64,000 bases of DNA from Hyposmocoma kahamanoa (lineage: Eukaryota; Arthropoda; Insecta; Lepidoptera; Cosmopterigidae). Position numbers and translations under genes: made by a program. The notes under the pieces are model-generated. The model did not search any database and was not told where the DNA came from. It saw nothing but the letters and a program-made list of their open reading frames with translations. This document shows, piece by piece, positions 46,186 through 57,632 of the stretch (position 1 is its first letter; each line of letters starts with the position of its first letter). The stretch spans positions 10,009,106-10,073,105 of the forward strand of contig NW_020656077.1 of assembly GCF_003589595.1 (NCBI RefSeq), written 5' to 3'.

Positions 46186-46290
46186 CCCGTAACACCGCCG
46201 TGATAAAGGTATTATATCTAGATTTAGCTGTCAAATTCGAGTGATAATTTTATCACAATTGCTAACATGGCGAGTACCGTGAACTCATGT
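46186..46290 (-). repeat. Repeat I, copy 1 (inverted to 59905-60012)
   Basis: Starts CCCCCGTAACACCGCC. TTAGCTGTCAAATTCGAGTG and TTTTATCAC recur reversed at 59930-60000. It lies 100 bp into the Ras intron. Confidence 0.65.
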
Positions 46291-47279
46291 TTCTGTGAAG
46301 AATATCGCAGTGCCGAACCTGGCCACAAGGTCACAGCTGAAAAAGTATTTTTCATCACACTTGTTTGTAAATAGTGTAATGTCATTAAAGCAAAGTCGGC
46401 CGTAATGTTCTAAATTACGCTCATGGGCTTGTTCATTACTTAATTGCGCTTAAAAATTTGAATGTATTTCATAAACTTGAAGTATAGAAATAAAAACGAA
46501 ACATTTTCAATTTAACAACACTTTACCTAATTAATTTTATAAATTCAAATTCTGCAGTGTTTTTAGTATTTGAAATTATTTATTTTATGTCTAATACATC
46601 ATGGCTGTGTGCGTTTTTACCTTTTACAACGTTTTAATTCGAGAGATTACGGAAGAATATGCCGTTTAGTTGCCAATTAGTTGGCCATCTGTTTATTGGA
46701 AAATAAAAAAAATAAAACCCGCCAATTACAAAATCTTTAATTGTAGTATTGTGAAGCGACATTTATTTATATAAGAAATAAATTATCGTTGTTTTTCATT
46801 TCTCGCAAATGTGTTGAAAACAATATATGTAACACGGGCGGTAAAAAATTACTAATCTCGATTCATTAAAGCCAATGGACTCTCCGGCCTTAATTCTATG
46901 TGGTCCAAATATATTGAATCTCACATCACTGAATCAAATAGCGCCGGCGATTAGCCGACGAAGTGAGATTTGCATTTTTCGATATAAAACATTTTATAAA
47001 ATTGCTACGTTCATTCCAAAGAGCGACTTTCTACTAAATATGCGTCGGAAAAAATTAAGTCTTAGAATCTTTGAGACTTGTGAGATTTTATCCTTTGTGT
47101 TAAAATGTTCCTTCATCTTTTTGAGTTAATATGAAAGATGGCCGCCTTTGAGACTGAGATTTTGTCCTTAGTATTAAAATTTTCCTCCACATTCCGTATT
47201 CTTTTTGAGCTGAAAATGAATGATGGTCGCCTTTGAAAATAAATGTTATTATAGTTTGCGTAGTGGGCAGACGCTCGAC
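46291..47279. other. Intron sequence without recognised features
   Basis: AT-rich. Tandem-like phrases around AGATTTTGTCCTTAGTATTA and GAGATTTTATCCTTTGTGTT (47090-47180) suggest an old local duplication of about 80 bp. Confidence 0.35.
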
Positions 47280-48480
47280 TACGCAAAGCTCTAACTACTC
47301 AGACTTTGAAGAAAGCTTTTAATAAGGCTGCCAAGAAGTGCAAAAGCGTGTTACGTAGGGCAAGTTCGACCATGTGCGCCGCAAGGGGCTTGCCTCTAAT
47401 CCAGCAGGCAGCAAATCCTTTAGTTCTCTGGTCAAAGCGGTCGAATCTAACTTTTGTTGCCCATCTTTGCCACCTGCTGAGGCCGGATGGCTCGCTGGCT
47501 CATACTGCGAAAGAGAAGGCGAATCTCTGTGCCTCACCCTTTGCGGATTGTCTGCAACTCTCTTTCTGCTGCATATCAATGATATGTTAATTCCAAATAC
47601 CTTTGCGTATGCTGATGACAGCACAGTTGTAGATAGGTACTTGACCAATGCAAGGTTCAGTGGAGAGGAAATCCAGTCTTGTCGAGAGTCCATGATTGGC
47701 CGTTTAGATTTGACACTTCAGGCAGTCTCCAATTGGGGCAATGTGAATCTTGTCAAATTTAATCCTACCAAAACGCAGGCATGTCTATTCTCCACAAAAC
47801 GGAGTCCCTTTGATCTGACTCCGACTTTTCATGATATATCCATACCGATAGCCGATTGTCTTCAGCTACTTGGAATGAACCTGTCGTCCAATTTGAACTT
47901 CGGCAAATACATTGAATCCATAGCCAAAAATGCAGCAAGGAAGCTTGGGATCCTTACCAGGGTGAGACGTTACTTTACACCGGAACAGTTGCTTCAGCTG
48001 TACCAAGCCCAAGTCGATCGTGTATGGAGTACTACTGCCTTTGGGATGGATCTGCTACATATCAACTGGATATTTTAGATTCAATTGACAACTTATAGAG
48101 GTTTATAGGTGACTCGGAATTAGTGGAGGCGAAGCTGCAGAGCCTTGAACACCGCCGTAAAGTTGCTTGCTTATTCGTATTTTACAGGATATATCACGGA
48201 GAGTGTGCGATGGAATTACACGATTTAATTCCGCCTTCCCCTTTCCATCACCGGGGGACTAGGCGTAGGCTTGGGTTCCACCCCTATATTGTGGATATTC
48301 CAAAAATTCGCACGAAGCATTACGCTTCTTTACAGGGCATTTTGAGCTTCGCTTGACCACGGAGGAAGGCAACATTAATATCATTATTATCGTCAAGCCA
48401 TTATACAATCCACTACCGGGCTTGGATCTCCTCTATGAAAAGGGTTTTAGACCATAATCTGTCACGCCGTCCCAATTCGG
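47280..48480 (+). pseudogene. Jockey/BS-like LINE, internally deleted
   Basis: The N-terminal part in two frames reads KAFNKAAKKCKSVLRRA and ASNPAGSKSFSSLVKAVESN, then DGSLAHTAKEKANL. This is the linker between endonuclease and reverse transcriptase in lepidopteran Jockey-clade LINEs. Most of the reverse transcriptase is then missing. The frame 47374-48078 joins directly to LFLLHINDML and the FAYADDSTV catalytic motif, NLVKFNPTKTQ and YFTPEQLLQLYQAQV. After a stop near 48078 it continues as LEHRRKVACLFVFYRIYHGE and LHDLIPPSPFHHRGTRRRLG (48123-48356). A deletion of several hundred codons explains the join. No poly(A) tail is obvious. This is a dead copy in the Ras intron. The clade assignment is from memory of BS/Jockey proteins. 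Confidence 0.88.
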
Positions 48481-48484
48481 ATTG

Positions 48485-49999
48485 GGAATTTTGGGGGAGA
48501 GTTATTGATACTAAATATTCACAAACTTACGTAACTTAAAAACTTGAAAATAAAAAAGTTAAAGTCACTACTCGCTGCCAATTTTTTTTTGTTTTGTTTT
48601 GACAGTAACCAGTAAGAACCTATATTTTTTCCGGGTTAACGGATAACCCTACTAACCTACCGTACTTATTCAATAATTTACGTATTAATAATACAATAAT
48701 TTTAAAGAAAAACTTCATTCTCTTATCAAACTAATTTTTTTTATTCAAAATATCTATTTGAGACATAGTTACTATTACATTTAACATATCATAATATCGT
48801 AATATCACATTGTAGTCAAATAATAAGTTTAAGTAGCCATTATAATGGCAGTAACGTGCGCCCGTGCGAAGTTGCCAGCGCGCGATTTTACTCTTAGCTC
48901 AGTAATTAAATTTAAAAACCTTTAAACTAATGTCGAAAATACATTACTTAAAGAGTAAAACGACATCATTAACTTTTTTTTTTAAATCTAGAAATATCCT
49001 AAATTTTAACGTCAAGCGCTGCCATACATTCAATATGGCATTCGTAGAGAGGCTTTAGTTTCGAAGAACTGCGTTAAAATTGTGGTTTTTTTTAAGATAT
49101 ATATTATAAAATTATTGATGTCGTTTACTCATTGGGTAATGTACTTTGAAATTAGTTTAAAGTTTTAAAATCACAGCCATTAAATTAATTGGTCGCAAGA
49201 AAAAACATGTTATAGTGAAAATGAAATCAGCCTGCAAAATTTGTATGTAAGTACAATGCATTTTTTGCATTTCAGTTTCTGCTTTAAGATACGAGTTTTG
49301 AGAAAGTAAAGCTACGATATTTGAATAATTATTATAATATTAATGCTTTACAAAAAAATTACGAAAACGATTTTTTAATGCAGTTACTCAAAACGTGGTA
49401 TTTTTCGTACCACAAATCGTGCCGAAAGTTGGATTTTTAGCACTAGTGCTTTTTAATTTTTCCATTGTTTTTTAATTTACTGTTGTTTCAAGTCTTAAAC
49501 ATAGAACTAAAGAGGTTGTATATTTATTTAATATTTATGTGCTTTGTGACGTAGGTAAGTCATTCATCATTAAAACTTATATATATGTATATATAATATG
49601 GCTTGTTAAGTATTAACAATGACCGGAGGTGAGTATTACGCCAGACCGCTGCGCGTCGTTTCACCTTCGTCGCTGGTTCGGGCCAAGAAGCCTCGAGACT
49701 CGCGAATGACTAACTTTCCGCACTTGTATCAAAAATCACTATATGTGTCATTATTTGTATGGATGTTTGTGATCATAATGGGATATGTAGATATTAAATT
49801 AGAGACTTTACAATTTCGACAAATTTTTGGATATGGTTACTCTTCTTTATACATTGCATGTCAGAAACAGAAATGGCTAAATGTGTGAAACAGCATTCTG
49901 TAAACATTACCATCATAGTTGATTCCGTCACAACTAACGGGCTCAATTGAGTTCAAAAATACTTTATTCTCATTAAGACAATTGTCACTTACATGAGAA
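48485..49999. other. AT-rich intron sequence
   Basis: A short ATGACCGGAGGTGAGT at 49619 resembles a start codon followed by a splice donor, and an 89-codon frame opens there. No domain is recognised, so no gene is claimed. Confidence 0.35.
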
Positions 50000-50290
50000 C
50001 TTCAAAACTAATCAGTAAATTAACAATATTCCACTGTTCATTCAACTGTTTACAAATTTATATTATTATTATACAAATTAAGTCTTTATTTCAGCAATGA
50101 ATAGTCGTTAATAATACGTTTATACAATGTTGTTAAATCAATTAATAAACTAAATGACTCCGCATCCTTCACATTCGAGGGCAGTTTGTTAAAGATAGAG
50201 TGCAACTCTTTCAAAACCTATCGTCCTCTTGCCGTAGTTAATTCTGATCATGGGCAGGATTAGATATGGGCTCTGCGGCTGATATTGTAC
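50000..50290 (-). pseudogene. LINE C-terminal and 3' UTR fragment
   Basis: The minus strand reads MIRINYGKRTIGFERVALY, a frameshift, then NKLPSNVKDAESFSLLIDL and a stop. This resembles the last part of a LINE reverse transcriptase (the usual LYNxLPxxIK-type ending). Its 3' UTR is repeated at 32880-33025. Confidence 0.6.
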
Positions 50291-51449
50291 TTATGCGATT
50301 GTCTTTTTTGCTTAATGTAAGCTCAGTGTGAATGTTCCTGTGTAAAATATTTTAGGAATAAGAATGCATGTTGTGTAATTGTTTAATTTTCATAATTTTC
50401 CTTGCATACCTTTTCAGTTGATTACAACCTGTATATTACATTTTCATCAATTTCAGATACGAAAATAGTCGCTATCTGAATATACTCGTTAGTACGAATT
50501 CATTCACGATTGACCGACGTTCTGCCACTGGTATATACAAATGCAGCGAGCGTAAATACATTACAGAAGCCCGCATCGCCACCTATTTGGACATGACACG
50601 AGACGTACGTAGCGAGGCATTCACTTTGGTTCGAGGCATAATCATAAAATGGATTGGAAATTATACTATTTTTACGGATCTAAATCCATTCCACCCGTGA
50701 ACCATGGGATCTGTAATGAGTTGCTTTTTTTAAAAAAAAAAAGCGTCTTGCCACGCGTAACTACAACACTTATAAGCACGCAAGATACAATAGTGCCCTT
50801 CATTTAACGGATTAAGTTATTCAACACTTAAATTGAGTATCAATATTAATAGTAATTATTTTAACAAAAAACTTCTGTATGGCGGCAGAAAATGTTGCCA
50901 TTTAATTTTTTAATTGCAACTACTGTTCACATATAACACGAACGTCTACTAGCGTTCTTTACGTAGTACGATTAAAATAAAACATCCAAACATTATATTT
51001 ACGTAAACTCTGTTTACGGTTTAACATTTGTATGAATATCTTATTATAATAATTATGTTACATTGTTTTAAGAAAGCTTTCCACCTGCCAATGATTCGTA
51101 TATTGAATTGAAACAAATCAGTCTTTAAAAATAAACCGTAACGTAGTTAAAATAATGTTCAAATTTACGTGAACGCTATTCGACATAACCCGACGGTTTT
51201 CGATTTTCGGTCGCCATTATTAGATCTTACCCTACTATGGTTTTTGTAGTGGACTTTTGAGAATGTATGTGTGTATTTTGATAAGAGCGCGTAAGTGTCA
51301 TGAATGGAATAGAAGCCGGGATAAACCGGATTGCGTGATAGACCGCGCCCTGTGTTTGGCCGAGATCCATCATATTCCGTATTGTCAAGGACAGGTGACT
51401 TATTGTCCGTGATTAATTACTATTGAATTTTTTGAACCTAAGTGTCGTC
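50291..51449. other. Intron sequence without recognised features
   Basis: Nothing supported. The phrase GTGAACCATGGGATCTGTAA near 50697 echoes ACCGTGACCATGGGATCTGT near 4684, a short shared repeat. Confidence 0.35.
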
Positions 51450-51660
51450 GTCGTGTATGCAGCGGAAATGTGCATATTGAGATGGATGTGTGGAGTGACG
51501 ACAAAGGCTAAGATAAGGAACGAGTACATCAGGAGAAGTTTGAAAGTGGCGCTAGAGACGGTAAAGATGAGGAGTAATAAATAGGTTGGAGTGGCATGGA
51601 CATGTCATGCGGAGGGAAGTGACGAGAAGACTGTTAGGCATGAATGTGGAGGGCTGTAAC
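51450..51660 (+). pseudogene. LINE 3' coding remnant
   Basis: Reads AEMCILRWMCGVTTKAKIRN, then EYIRRSLKVALETVKMRSNK and a stop. This is the familiar LINE tail (EMRMLRWMCGVTR.. type). After a frameshift, W-GHVMRREVTRRLLGMNVEG-like sequence follows. Heavily truncated. Confidence 0.7.
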
Positions 51661-51664
51661 TAAG

Positions 51665-51905
51665 GATGGCTGTTGATTCATTTTGCGCTACTTATAACGC
51701 CTAAATTTTATTATAAGGAGTTTTTTTTTTGTTTTTGCTATTCTCCAATTCAAGGCGTTTTCCTCTCTCAATATACTTTGAGTAGTGAGAACCGATTTTT
51801 ATTTCTCCTGTGTCAAGTCCAGTGTAGTGGCGAACGAGGGGGATATTTCAATAAAACGTGGCAAATAGACGTACTCCCACGTACTTTTGAGGTCGGTTTT
51901 TTTAG
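51665..51905 (-). repeat. Repeat A, copy 7 (half)
   Basis: Contains CGCCTAAATTTTATTATAAG, CAATTCAAGGCGTTTTCC and GTACTTTTGAGGTCGGTTTT. The other half is absent. Confidence 0.65.
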
Positions 51906-54092
51906 TACTCTGTACTGAGATTATACTTTACATCGTATTAATTAAATCCTTTGTAATTTACTTTGTGGTACTATAAAGTGTGCGGTGTGGCGATTAACCT
52001 CTTGAGTTACTTTTCCGTAGTACTGGACATTACTTATTACGAATTACTCAAGCTAAGTGAGTGGAGAGATTTATTCTGGCAAGAAGCGGATGAGACGTCT
52101 CCGTAACTTTTAAGCCACGAACGCAGTACAGAAAAGTGTACTGCGTTACAAAAATAAGGTGTATGGGGAAAACCGCTTATTTTTGTTTATGAAATATAGG
52201 AAAACAAGATTGTTACGTCGCTTCGTCAAATGTACACATTTAAAAAAAAGCTTTTTTTTTAAAAGAAATTTTTAGAAATTTTTTTTCGCATAAAGCGGAA
52301 TGGATTTTTATGTAATTTTTTGGCTAATTCGCCAATGGCCAATGCCATAAAAAATATTAACACATCAGATGTCAAAGTCATTCTTGTTGCAATTTAATTA
52401 GTCAATTGCAGAGGATGAAAAAAATCACAGACCACATAAATACTAGTTTCTTCCGTAAAAAATAAATGAAAATTACTTTAGCTTTTAAGTGTTGCTGCTT
52501 TTTGGACTTTTTTAATAGTATCGCAGTGTTGCTGGAATTAATTTAACGTATATACCACGCTTTTGTTTTAAATAAACAAATAAAAAATGCAGGTCACAAT
52601 AATTTCTTTAATTATTTTGCTAAGCTCTTTATTTCAAGCTTATATCTAGCAAAAAAATTGAGGCTGGTTAAATTTTTCTGAGAATAAAGTACCAAGCTCC
52701 ATACTAATTCGGTACAAGTCCTTTAAAAAACAATTTAAAATACTAGTGTACAAAGGCGAGCTTATCCCATAAAGGGATACCTTCCTTCCTCTTCTTGCTT
52801 TGTAAACAATGAGACGTTCAAAAACTTCCAGCCGATAACCCTGTCTTATGAATAACGTTTGTAATCATGTGACGTCATTTCGATTCGGTTTCGAATACGA
52901 CAGTTTGACGTTCGCATGTTGTGAATAAAAAGAAATCGAATCAGTCGACAACTGAGTTATCGTAAGGTTCTGCATCTATCCCCTGCTCAGCATTCAGAGA
53001 ACCTATTACTAGTAACTATTGAGTAATCTATGCTATTACTAAATTAAGCCGATTGCCAATCGCGTCATGTGGACCGATAGACGCATATCCAATCCAACGA
53101 TATTACCGAAAGCTCGTTGGCCAAAGACAAACGGGAAATCCACACACGGCTTGTCACCTCGCTTTGATGGGACGTCGGAAACACCCCTAGACTGTTATAC
53201 AGCAGCTTAACGTAGCTTCACTGTCGAATGCTATCACGGCCTTCATTTCATCCGCTGTTACACAAAGGCCAAACCACAATTTTCAATTATTCAGAACTTC
53301 GGTATGGCTTCCGTGAAATTGCAATGCTCGCTGGCAGTTAAAAATAGAACCTTACGATATATTCACAGGAGTGAATATTCAATGATAGTTTCATAACAGG
53401 ATTCCTCGTTTATTGGATGAAATATTCAGCTTTCACAAAGTTCGCGATGATTTTACGTAAAATTGTGACACACATATGTTATGTGACACAAACTTAATGA
53501 GAAAAATGCCAAGTTGGAAACAAAGCATTCGCTGCTCTTTTATATAATAATTGTAATCGGAATTAGTGCAAATTTCTGGTAATAGTACATTATTGCAGAG
53601 CACTAGTATAGATGTAAAGATACATCATTGCCTTTTCTCGATCAATGCGAGGAAATAATAAAAGACTAACAAGGGGAAGACGGATAATAGATAAAGTAAA
53701 AAGAAAGTAATATTGGACATGTTACTACAATTGTTAAAATAAAATATTATTGTTTCCTAGACACATTAATAGCAGTCCGCTGAACTTCCGTAGATATAGT
53801 TGAGTTTCTGGATATTCATTATTTTTATTCTCACTAGAATTAATTCGCAACGGAAATACAAGAAAAATACGAAGAAATAGAAAAGAATATCAGAGTACTT
53901 TAGTCATTGACCTTTATTTATATTATCAGGGGGCTGTGAGTATGTGCGTGTTTTTATTTTCCCGCCATTTTCTTTTTTTTTTAGTGGTACTGGTAGGTAT
54001 TTTAATTACGAACAATGGTCAGTTGGCTGTATGAGTTTTTTATTTTGCCTGTTTACATAGTTCATTGTTAGTAGGTAGATTTAAAAGTTTTG
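51906..54092. other. Intron sequence without recognised features
   Basis: AT-rich, with no frame or repeat that I can support. Confidence 0.35.
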
Positions 54093-54729
54093 NNNNNNNN
54101 NNNNNNNNNNNNNNNNNNNNNNNNNNNNNNNNNNNNNNNNNNNNNNNNNNNNNNNNNNNNNNNNNNNNNNNNNNNNNNNNNNNNNNNNNNNNNNNNNNNN
54201 NNNNNNNNNNNNNNNNNNNNNNNNNNNNNNNNNNNNNNNNNNNNNNNNNNNNNNNNNNNNNNNNNNNNNNNNNNNNNNNNNNNNNNNNNNNNNNNNNNNN
54301 NNNNNNNNNNNNNNNNNNNNNNNNNNNNNNNNNNNNNNNNNNNNNNNNNNNNNNNNNNNNNNNNNNNNNNNNNNNNNNNNNNNNNNNNNNNNNNNNNNNN
54401 NNNNNNNNNNNNNNNNNNNNNNNNNNNNNNNNNNNNNNNNNNNNNNNNNNNNNNNNNNNNNNNNNNNNNNNNNNNNNNNNNNNNNNNNNNNNNNNNNNNN
54501 NNNNNNNNNNNNNNNNNNNNNNNNNNNNNNNNNNNNNNNNNNNNNNNNNNNNNNNNNNNNNNNNNNNNNNNNNNNNNNNNNNNNNNNNNNNNNNNNNNNN
54601 NNNNNNNNNNNNNNNNNNNNNNNNNNNNNNNNNNNNNNNNNNNNNNNNNNNNNNNNNNNNNNNNNNNNNNNNNNNNNNNNNNNNNNNNNNNNNNNNNNNN
54701 NNNNNNNNNNNNNNNNNNNNNNNNNNNNN
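54093..54729. other. Assembly gap (637 N)
   Basis: An unbroken run of N. Open frames drawn across it are meaningless. The right flank is a 99-bp tandem repeat, which probably caused the gap. Confidence 1.
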
Positions 54730-54906
54730 ATCGCGCCCGCCATCTTGGATTTAAAAATGAGTGCCATATACGTAATGAGCATCCCCGAATACCTCGAAAA
54801 GAATACCCATATTGCATTTTTTTGAAAAATCGTGCCCGCCATCTTGGGTTTAGAAATAAGTGCTATATTCGTAATGAGCACTCCCAAATACCTCGTAAAC
54901 GATACC
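54730..54906 (+). repeat. 99-bp tandem repeat bordering the gap
   Basis: Units start ATCGCGCCCGCCATCTTGG at 54730 and ATCGTGCCCGCCATCTTGG at 54829. They share AATGAGCA and AATACCTCG. The second is partial, then an AATCAA microsatellite follows (54908-54930). More units may lie in the gap. Confidence 0.85.
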
Positions 54907-55253
54907 CAGAATCAAAATCAAAATCAAAATAATCTTTATTTCATAGGTAAGCAAATTACACTTGAAATCGTCATATGGATTAAACTCTACCGCTCATTCG
55001 TAAGGCAGATTCCCCTGAGAAGAATGAGCAAGAAACTCTAGGGGTTGCTCTTTGTAAAAAACATTTGTACGCATTCAACTTGCAGAAATGGCGGTCAAAT
55101 GCACACTTGCGTTAGAATAAAAAAATCTGCAGACATCGCTATATTGCCTATTCTCAAAAAAGTACGTAATATAATTATTTTGAAACAGAATAGCAAAATT
55201 GGGAGAAAGAAATTCGTTACTTTGCAACATTTTCGTGTCTTGTTGCAACGAAA

Positions 55254-55534
55254 TTAATTTTCGGTTTTAGTGAATATTTACATAAAAATACAAGTTGAAA
55301 CGGGTTACTTCCTTGTGGAATGTGATGTTAATATCTATTTTATGTTTGTCTGACGTATTTTTACACTCATTTACCGCACATTTCGTCATTTTTAGCTAAA
55401 ATTCTGAAGCTGTTCGCGGTGCAAGTTGACCTTGAGCACTGAAGGCCCGCCTGCTCGTGTAGGCCCTTTTGGCGCGTTTCAATTTGCCTCACTTAGCGTG
55501 TGCGGGCTCGGTTTCTATGCGTTATTATTCTAAG
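55254..55534. mobile_element. MITE-2 copy c, 5' truncated
   Basis: Matches copies a and b from TTAATTTTCGGTTTTAGTG to the intact right end TGCGTTATTATTCTAAG. The left terminal repeat and first about 95 bp are missing, so no duplication can be scored. Confidence 0.88.
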
Positions 55535-55734
55535 ATGTTATATTCGTATGTGTGTCTTATTATTACTAAGGCATATAATCAAAATACAGCCAAGATTAAT
55601 TAATATTTATTTTAATGTATGTGTCTGGATTTTATTGTTTTCTTGATGTATCGTTTTTCTGGTAGTGCTGACGTATTCAATAAAGAAGAAAGAAGTGCCG
55701 CGTATTAAAATAAATCTCTGAACGCCGTATCAAA

Positions 55735-55898
55735 GAATTCGTCCAGGGAAGTACTGCCACATTACTTATTTCTGCCGCCCACCAGCAATATGAGCGCTAC
55801 AGCGTTCCGGTTTTCAAGGGAAGAGATGCTGGTGAAAATTACAGGCAGACTTGTCAACTTATGTCTCAGGGTGACGGGCGAAGTGGCAGTGCCCCCCA
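55735..55898 (+). repeat. Dispersed repeat B, copy in Ras intron
   Basis: GAATTCGTCCAGGGAAGTAC, CTGGTGAAAATTACAGGCA and GGGTGACGGGCGAAGTGGCA identify it. Confidence 0.7.
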
Positions 55899-56007
55899 GA
55901 TGCCAAGTTCGTTAAAGCAAAAGTTGCTTGTTTCTTAAAAGTGCCTATATAATAGCTCGTTTCTTTACAATGGACACGTGAAAATCTACAAAAACGTTCC
56001 CTACATC

Positions 56008-56879
56008 TAGAGGTGGGCGTTTAAACGAAAAGCACTTAAAAAAGTATGCTTTTTAAAATGAGCACATAAGCACGCTTTTCAATTTAAGCGTAAGCGTTAA
56101 CAACGTGCTTATGTTTCAAGTTCCGCCATCTATGTTTGCAAAACAAATTAATTCGTCAATGTGAACAATAACTTTGTAAATAATAAAAAAACCGACTTCA
56201 AAAGTACGTGAAATTACATATAATTACTAAGTTTTATTGAAATCGGTTACCGGAAAGTGCGCAAACCCGGATTCATCACCTAGTTCGCCACTACGGGACT
56301 TGACACAGGAGATAATAAAAATCGGTTCTCACTACTCAAAGTATATTGATAGAGTAAAACGCCTTGAATTGGAGAATATCAAAAACAACCATTAAAATAA
56401 TTGCTCCTTTTAATAAAATTTAGGCGCTATTTATAAAATGAATCTTCATGCGTGAACAGCCACCCTTAGAGGTGGATGATTGTCTTCAAAATTAAATGTG
56501 ACCACTATCGAGGTACCCTCTTTCCAACAAAAAAGAATCATGAAAATCGGTTCACCAATACCGGAGTTATCGCGTAACATACAAACAAAAAAAAAGAAAA
56601 AAGAACATGCAGTCGAATTGAGAACCTTCTCCTTTTTTGAAGAAGGTTAAAAATAAAACTCGTGTTTTACAAATAAGCTGTACTTATCTTAAAACCTTTA
56701 GAGGTCTACTCTTGCTTTTCGCTATCAATACCACGTTATAAAAGTCTAACGTTTTTCTAACGATTTTGTAAGCTTCGAACTAAAAATCGTTTAAGTGAAA
56801 AGCGTTTAAAAAAATCACGCTTACTTAAAAAAAGCAGAACGTTTTAACGTTTAAAAATAAGCAGTTTTTCCCATCTCTG
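56008..56879. mobile_element. hAT-like MITE carrying repeat A
   Basis: Ends TAGAGGTGGG and CAGAGATGGG (inverted, 8 of 10 matching) resemble hAT termini. Flanks CCTACATC (56000-56007) and CTTACATC (56880-56887) form an 8-bp duplication with one mismatch. Sub-terminal AAACG/AAGCG-rich sequence is repeated in inverted orientation. A full-length repeat A (56187-56653) is nested inside. Without it the element is about 405 bp and has no coding frame. Confidence 0.72.
56187..56653 (+). repeat. Repeat A, copy 8, best preserved
   Basis: About 465 bp, from AACCGACTTCAAAAGTACG to CCTTTTTTGAAGAAGGTTAA. All internal landmarks are present, so it serves as the reference copy for the family. Confidence 0.75.
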
Positions 56880-57420
56880 CTTACATCTATTCGATTTTAT
56901 CTGATAACACACGTTGACATATGACTGACCTTTAGTTAGAGAAATGCTCGGTCCCACGTATATTTATGGGAAGAGGAAAAGAAAAGGGAAATTCTGTAAC
57001 AAATATAATATAATGATATAAAAACGTATAAACATTAAAAAACGTTTCCTATTAGTACAAGAGGGCTTATGTACGTATAGAATAGTGGTAGGAAAAGAAA
57101 GAATTTTCATTAACATTCCATTTACGCTCTATAATGTTTTACACCTTATTTTAACTTTTTGAATTTTCATGAAATTAACAAATACGATATCGATAAATAA
57201 GTGCTCATTTGAAAATGACAATGACTATGCAGTATGCACCGTTAAATAAACAAACAGGTTCTTCAAAACAACCCCTAAAAAGGAGTTGCTTACAAATGGC
57301 CTCGTTTTGTTTGATCACATCTGTCGATGGTCAAAAAATCGAGCATAAATTATATGAAGGCACCTTAACAACAAACTCATTCACTAGATTATAATAAATA
57401 ATATTGAATTTTGTCCTCAG

Positions 57421-57632
57421 TTCTCGACACAGCTGGTCAAGAGGAGTTCAGCGCCATGCGTGAACAGTACATGAGATCCGGCGAGGGCTTCCTGCTGGTG
57501 TTCTCTGTAGCCGACCACTCCAGTTTCGACGAACTCTACAAGTTCCATAAACAAATCCTGCGCGTCAAAGACCGAGACGAGTTCCCCATGCTCATGGTCG
57601 GCAACAAGGCGGACCTGGAACACCAGCGAGTG
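57421..57632 (+). CDS. Ras64B: R-Ras/Ras64B-type GTPase, switch II to NKxD exon
   Basis: A 212-nt exon after a TTGTCCTCAG acceptor and before GTAAGC. It completes the Ile codon begun in exon 45998-46085. It encodes [20 protein letters not shown], which holds the G3 DxxGQ motif with the catalytic glutamine and switch II. It then reads [38 protein letters not shown] and [12 protein letters not shown], with the guanine-specific NKxD (G4). It ends in phase 0 after [20 protein letters not shown] is characteristic of R-Ras/Ras64B rather than Ras1 or Rap. GC content is clearly higher than the surrounding intron, as expected for a conserved exon. The SAK (G5) and CAAX-encoding exons were not seen in the remaining 6.4 kb and should lie beyond the window. 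Confidence 0.95.

Larger units (their letters stand above)
46086..57420 (+). other. Ras intron of 11.3 kb
   Basis: Bounded by GTAAGT at 46086 and a CCTCAG acceptor at 57420. It contains repeat I, several LINE remnants, repeats A and B, MITE-2 copy c, an hAT-like element and an assembly gap. The intron length is therefore partly an assembly estimate. Confidence 0.85.

Noticed and set aside
45923..46192. Single 89-codon gene
   Set aside because: Only 45998-46085 is homologous to Ras; the rest is intron read-through past clear splice sites.
49619..49888. Alternative first exon for the Ras gene (ATGACCGGAGGTGAGT)
   Set aside because: It lies downstream of the switch I exon, has no promoter-like context and no domain; coincidence is likely.
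54730..54906. CRISPR-like or satellite array
   Set aside because: Fewer than two units are visible with no spacer structure; reported only as a tandem repeat.
54065..54932. Long frames spanning the N run
   Set aside because: Ambiguous bases contain no stops; the frames are artefacts of the gap.
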